From positions 18,370,431-18,434,430 of the forward strand of contig NC_135564.1 in assembly GCF_964340395.1 (NCBI RefSeq): a stretch of 64,000 nucleotides of DNA. Direction: 5' to 3'. Position numbers and translations under genes: made by a program. Source of the stretch: Glandiceps talaboti. Lineage: Eukaryota; Hemichordata; Enteropneusta; Spengelidae. The notes beneath the pieces were generated by a model. The model worked only from the letters and a program-made list of their open reading frames with translations. It ran no database searches and was not told where the DNA came from. Positions 62,315 through 64,000 of the stretch are shown in pieces; the first letter of the stretch is position 1, and the number at the start of each line of letters is the position of its first letter.

Positions 62315-63451
62315 CTGTTAATAAGTATAGTCATAGTTGTTAAGTTAGTATTTAACAATGTCATCAAGCTGATAGTTGTTTATGGACCTATTTAAATAAT
62401 ACCACAGATGAGATATATATCAGTCCCTCCCATCCCACTCATTATGAATTTCATGGTACTAGCTCACATACAGCCAGTGACAGGTAAGCATTAACAAGCA
62501 GAAGCTGTTGCATGTAGCATGTCTGAAGTACAGGTAAATGTATCATATTCCATCTGATAAGTACAGTTTTATGGCCTCTTCATACATTAGGTCACATTCA
62601 CAGATGAATTTCAAGTTCCACTGCCATTTCTTGTACATTAAGGGATGATCGCACAATGTCGCATAAGCTCAATGAGTGAATATCGTTCATGTATAACAAA
62701 ACCTCCTCCCCTCCCTTAAATGAATATTCACAAGTGCACACACATTTATATGTGATGTAAACCATAATGCAAAATGTAGCGGTCATACCACTTAACGATC
62801 GGTGCAATGTAAAAACATGGTAAACATATGAATTTCCACACTTTATGAACCTGCTTAATATAGGGTCATAGGAAACACAGAATTACTTACAGCTACCGGG
62901 TACACTAATGTGCCTGTTATACAGAGAGCTCCAGGCACTAACATACAATGAATTACAAACTGTAAGGGCATAGAGTGACATTTGGAATAATAGCAACATC
63001 ACAGAAAGTGATAGGTGGAGAAGAATAAAAGTTATAAATTGAAGAGATGAGTTTTAAGAACATGGCGGAAAGATGACTAGAAATATAGACATCAAAGATT
63101 ATGGGATGGTTGATCCAGATTGAAGGAGCTGTGTAAGAGGATTAATTTGCTGACCAAGCTTTTAGTGTTAGCATATGGGTATCTGAAGAGGAGTAAAGTA
63201 GTCCAGGGGGAGCATACAGCTGATGAAGACAAGAAAGATACAAATAACCCTAAAGGTCAAGGTCAAAGGTCAAGGTCTTAACAGAAAGATTGCAGCTAAT
63301 AATATGGGGGTAGACACAGTCACAATGATTGGAGTCTCTATGTATTACAGTTTTTGAAAGATACAATACAAGTATGCTAAAGGTAAAAATGATTCTGACT
63401 GGACTTGTGTCTGGTGGAACTAAGGATCTGACCTTTTAAAGATATACCAAC
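62315..63451. other. Receptor intron with a nuclear-receptor-like half-site cluster
   Basis: No exon. A dispersed repeat copy (63245-63365) begins with four AGGTCA-type half-sites and continues with TAATATGGGGGTAGACACAG and GTCTCTATGTATTACAGTTT, as at 25975. Confidence 0.6.
63245..63365 (+). repeat. Dispersed repeat copy with AGGTCA repeats
   Basis: Half-sites at 63254, 63260, 63267 and 63273 (AGGTCA, AGGTCA, AGGTCA, AGGTCT) form DR0, DR1 and DR0 spacings. The rest matches 25975-26080 in order. Another copy seems to start at about 63960 (CCTGAAGGTTAATGTCAAGG). Confidence 0.7.
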
Positions 63452-63587
63452 CTTGTTCCACTGTCCTAACAGTGACAGTATCTGACCATTTAGACCACCC
63501 AGATCCCGGTGAAAAAGCAGCTGCTACCTGTACATCATAGTTGGTATATCCATCTAGTTCACAGATCTCTCTTGATTGATCCCATTC
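63452..63587 (-). CDS. Receptor exon: second half of cytokine-receptor D2 domain with WSXWS
   Basis: Acceptor CCTTTCTCTGTAG, phase 0 entry, donor CAAG|GTTGGT, phase 1 exit. The 45 residues include ELDGYTNYDVQVAAAF and SGWSKWSDTVTVRT. WSKWS fits the WSXWS signature of class I cytokine receptors, in its correct place near the end of D2 after a Y-x-V-Q-V-x-A strand. Phase 0 in mid-D2 and phase 1 at its end match the family's intron pattern. The upstream exons (rest of D2, D1, signal peptide) were not found up to 64000. Confidence 0.93.
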
Positions 63588-64000
63588 CTACAGAGAAAGG
63601 TTACAATCACAACTAATATTAACCTTTCAGCAACCCTATAACTTTAAAAGCTTCACGTATGATATTGTGAATTACACTTGTATAGAAATTCTTGCAACAC
63701 TGTCCCAAACTCACGGTTAATTTATAGGGAATTCTATTGTATGGCAAAGGAACAGTCAAGCGCCATAGACGTTGAGTCCCTTGGCAAATGTGTATGATAT
63801 GATATGAGCTAAACGTTAACAAAGAGAAAAACAACAAATCTTCGTAGAAGACACAGTCCCTTAAATTCTATGAATGGCGACACGATTTAAATGCAAATTA
63901 TTGCAGTAACAACATTTATTACAAATGTCTGTGATATGCAGGAAATGGCTGATAATTAACCCTGAAGGTTAATGTCAAGGTCAAGGTCTTAAAAGAAATC
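63588..64000. other. Receptor intron at the right edge
   Basis: No upstream exon is visible in the last 413 bp; the open frame at 63619-63837 lacks receptor features. The edge enters another copy of the AGGTCA-rich dispersed repeat. Confidence 0.6.

Noticed and set aside
63619-63837. Minus-strand open frame upstream of the WSXWS exon, considered as the first half of D2
   Set aside because: It lacks the cysteines and strand pattern of the domain and has no donor in the phase needed.

Overview
The window is AT-rich animal nuclear DNA: phase-consistent spliced exons, large introns, abundant microsatellites, and degraded LINE, Penelope-type and DNA-transposon sequence. The one substantial gene encodes a gp130/Domeless-type cytokine receptor, so the source is probably an invertebrate (deuterostome or lophotrochozoan). 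I cannot name the species. Layout: 1-25 kb is mostly non-coding. It holds one terminal coding exon of an unrecognised plus-strand gene (3821-3963), many microsatellites, a frameshifted minus-strand LINE (17.4-19.4 kb) and other repeats. From 26.4 kb to the right edge a class I cytokine receptor gene lies on the minus strand. Its 5' end is beyond the window. Twelve visible exons join in phase and give, in order: the second half of a cytokine-receptor D2 domain with a WSKWS motif, five fibronectin III (FN3) domains, one transmembrane helix, a Box1-like proline motif, and a long tyrosine-rich cytoplasmic tail with YxxQ motifs of the STAT-docking kind. The frame is open for 878 codons to a TAA, after which the same frame stays open for 173 more codons carrying more GYV-type tyrosine motifs. 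The most striking structure is a 20,512-bp segment (38962-59473) with 259-bp, almost identical terminal inverted repeats that begin CACTA and are flanked by a 3-bp duplication (TCA). Removing it on paper rejoins a normal FN3 exon start (A-P-S-E-P-V-N-V) behind a strong splice acceptor. It therefore looks like a recent giant CACTA/EnSpm-like insertion into a coding exon of the receptor. It turned a 182-bp intron into one of about 20.7 kb and left several possible splicing outcomes, one of which keeps the frame and exon length. Inside it are three LINE fragments, GA and TA arrays, a 220-bp tandem duplication, short hairpin elements, and a 2,655-bp foldback-like element (48032-50686). That element has terminal repeats built from copies of the palindrome TCGTAATTACGA (about 41 intact core copies in all), a 6-bp target duplication, and a sequence matching the hammerhead ribozyme core. 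No rRNA, tRNA or CRISPR feature was seen.
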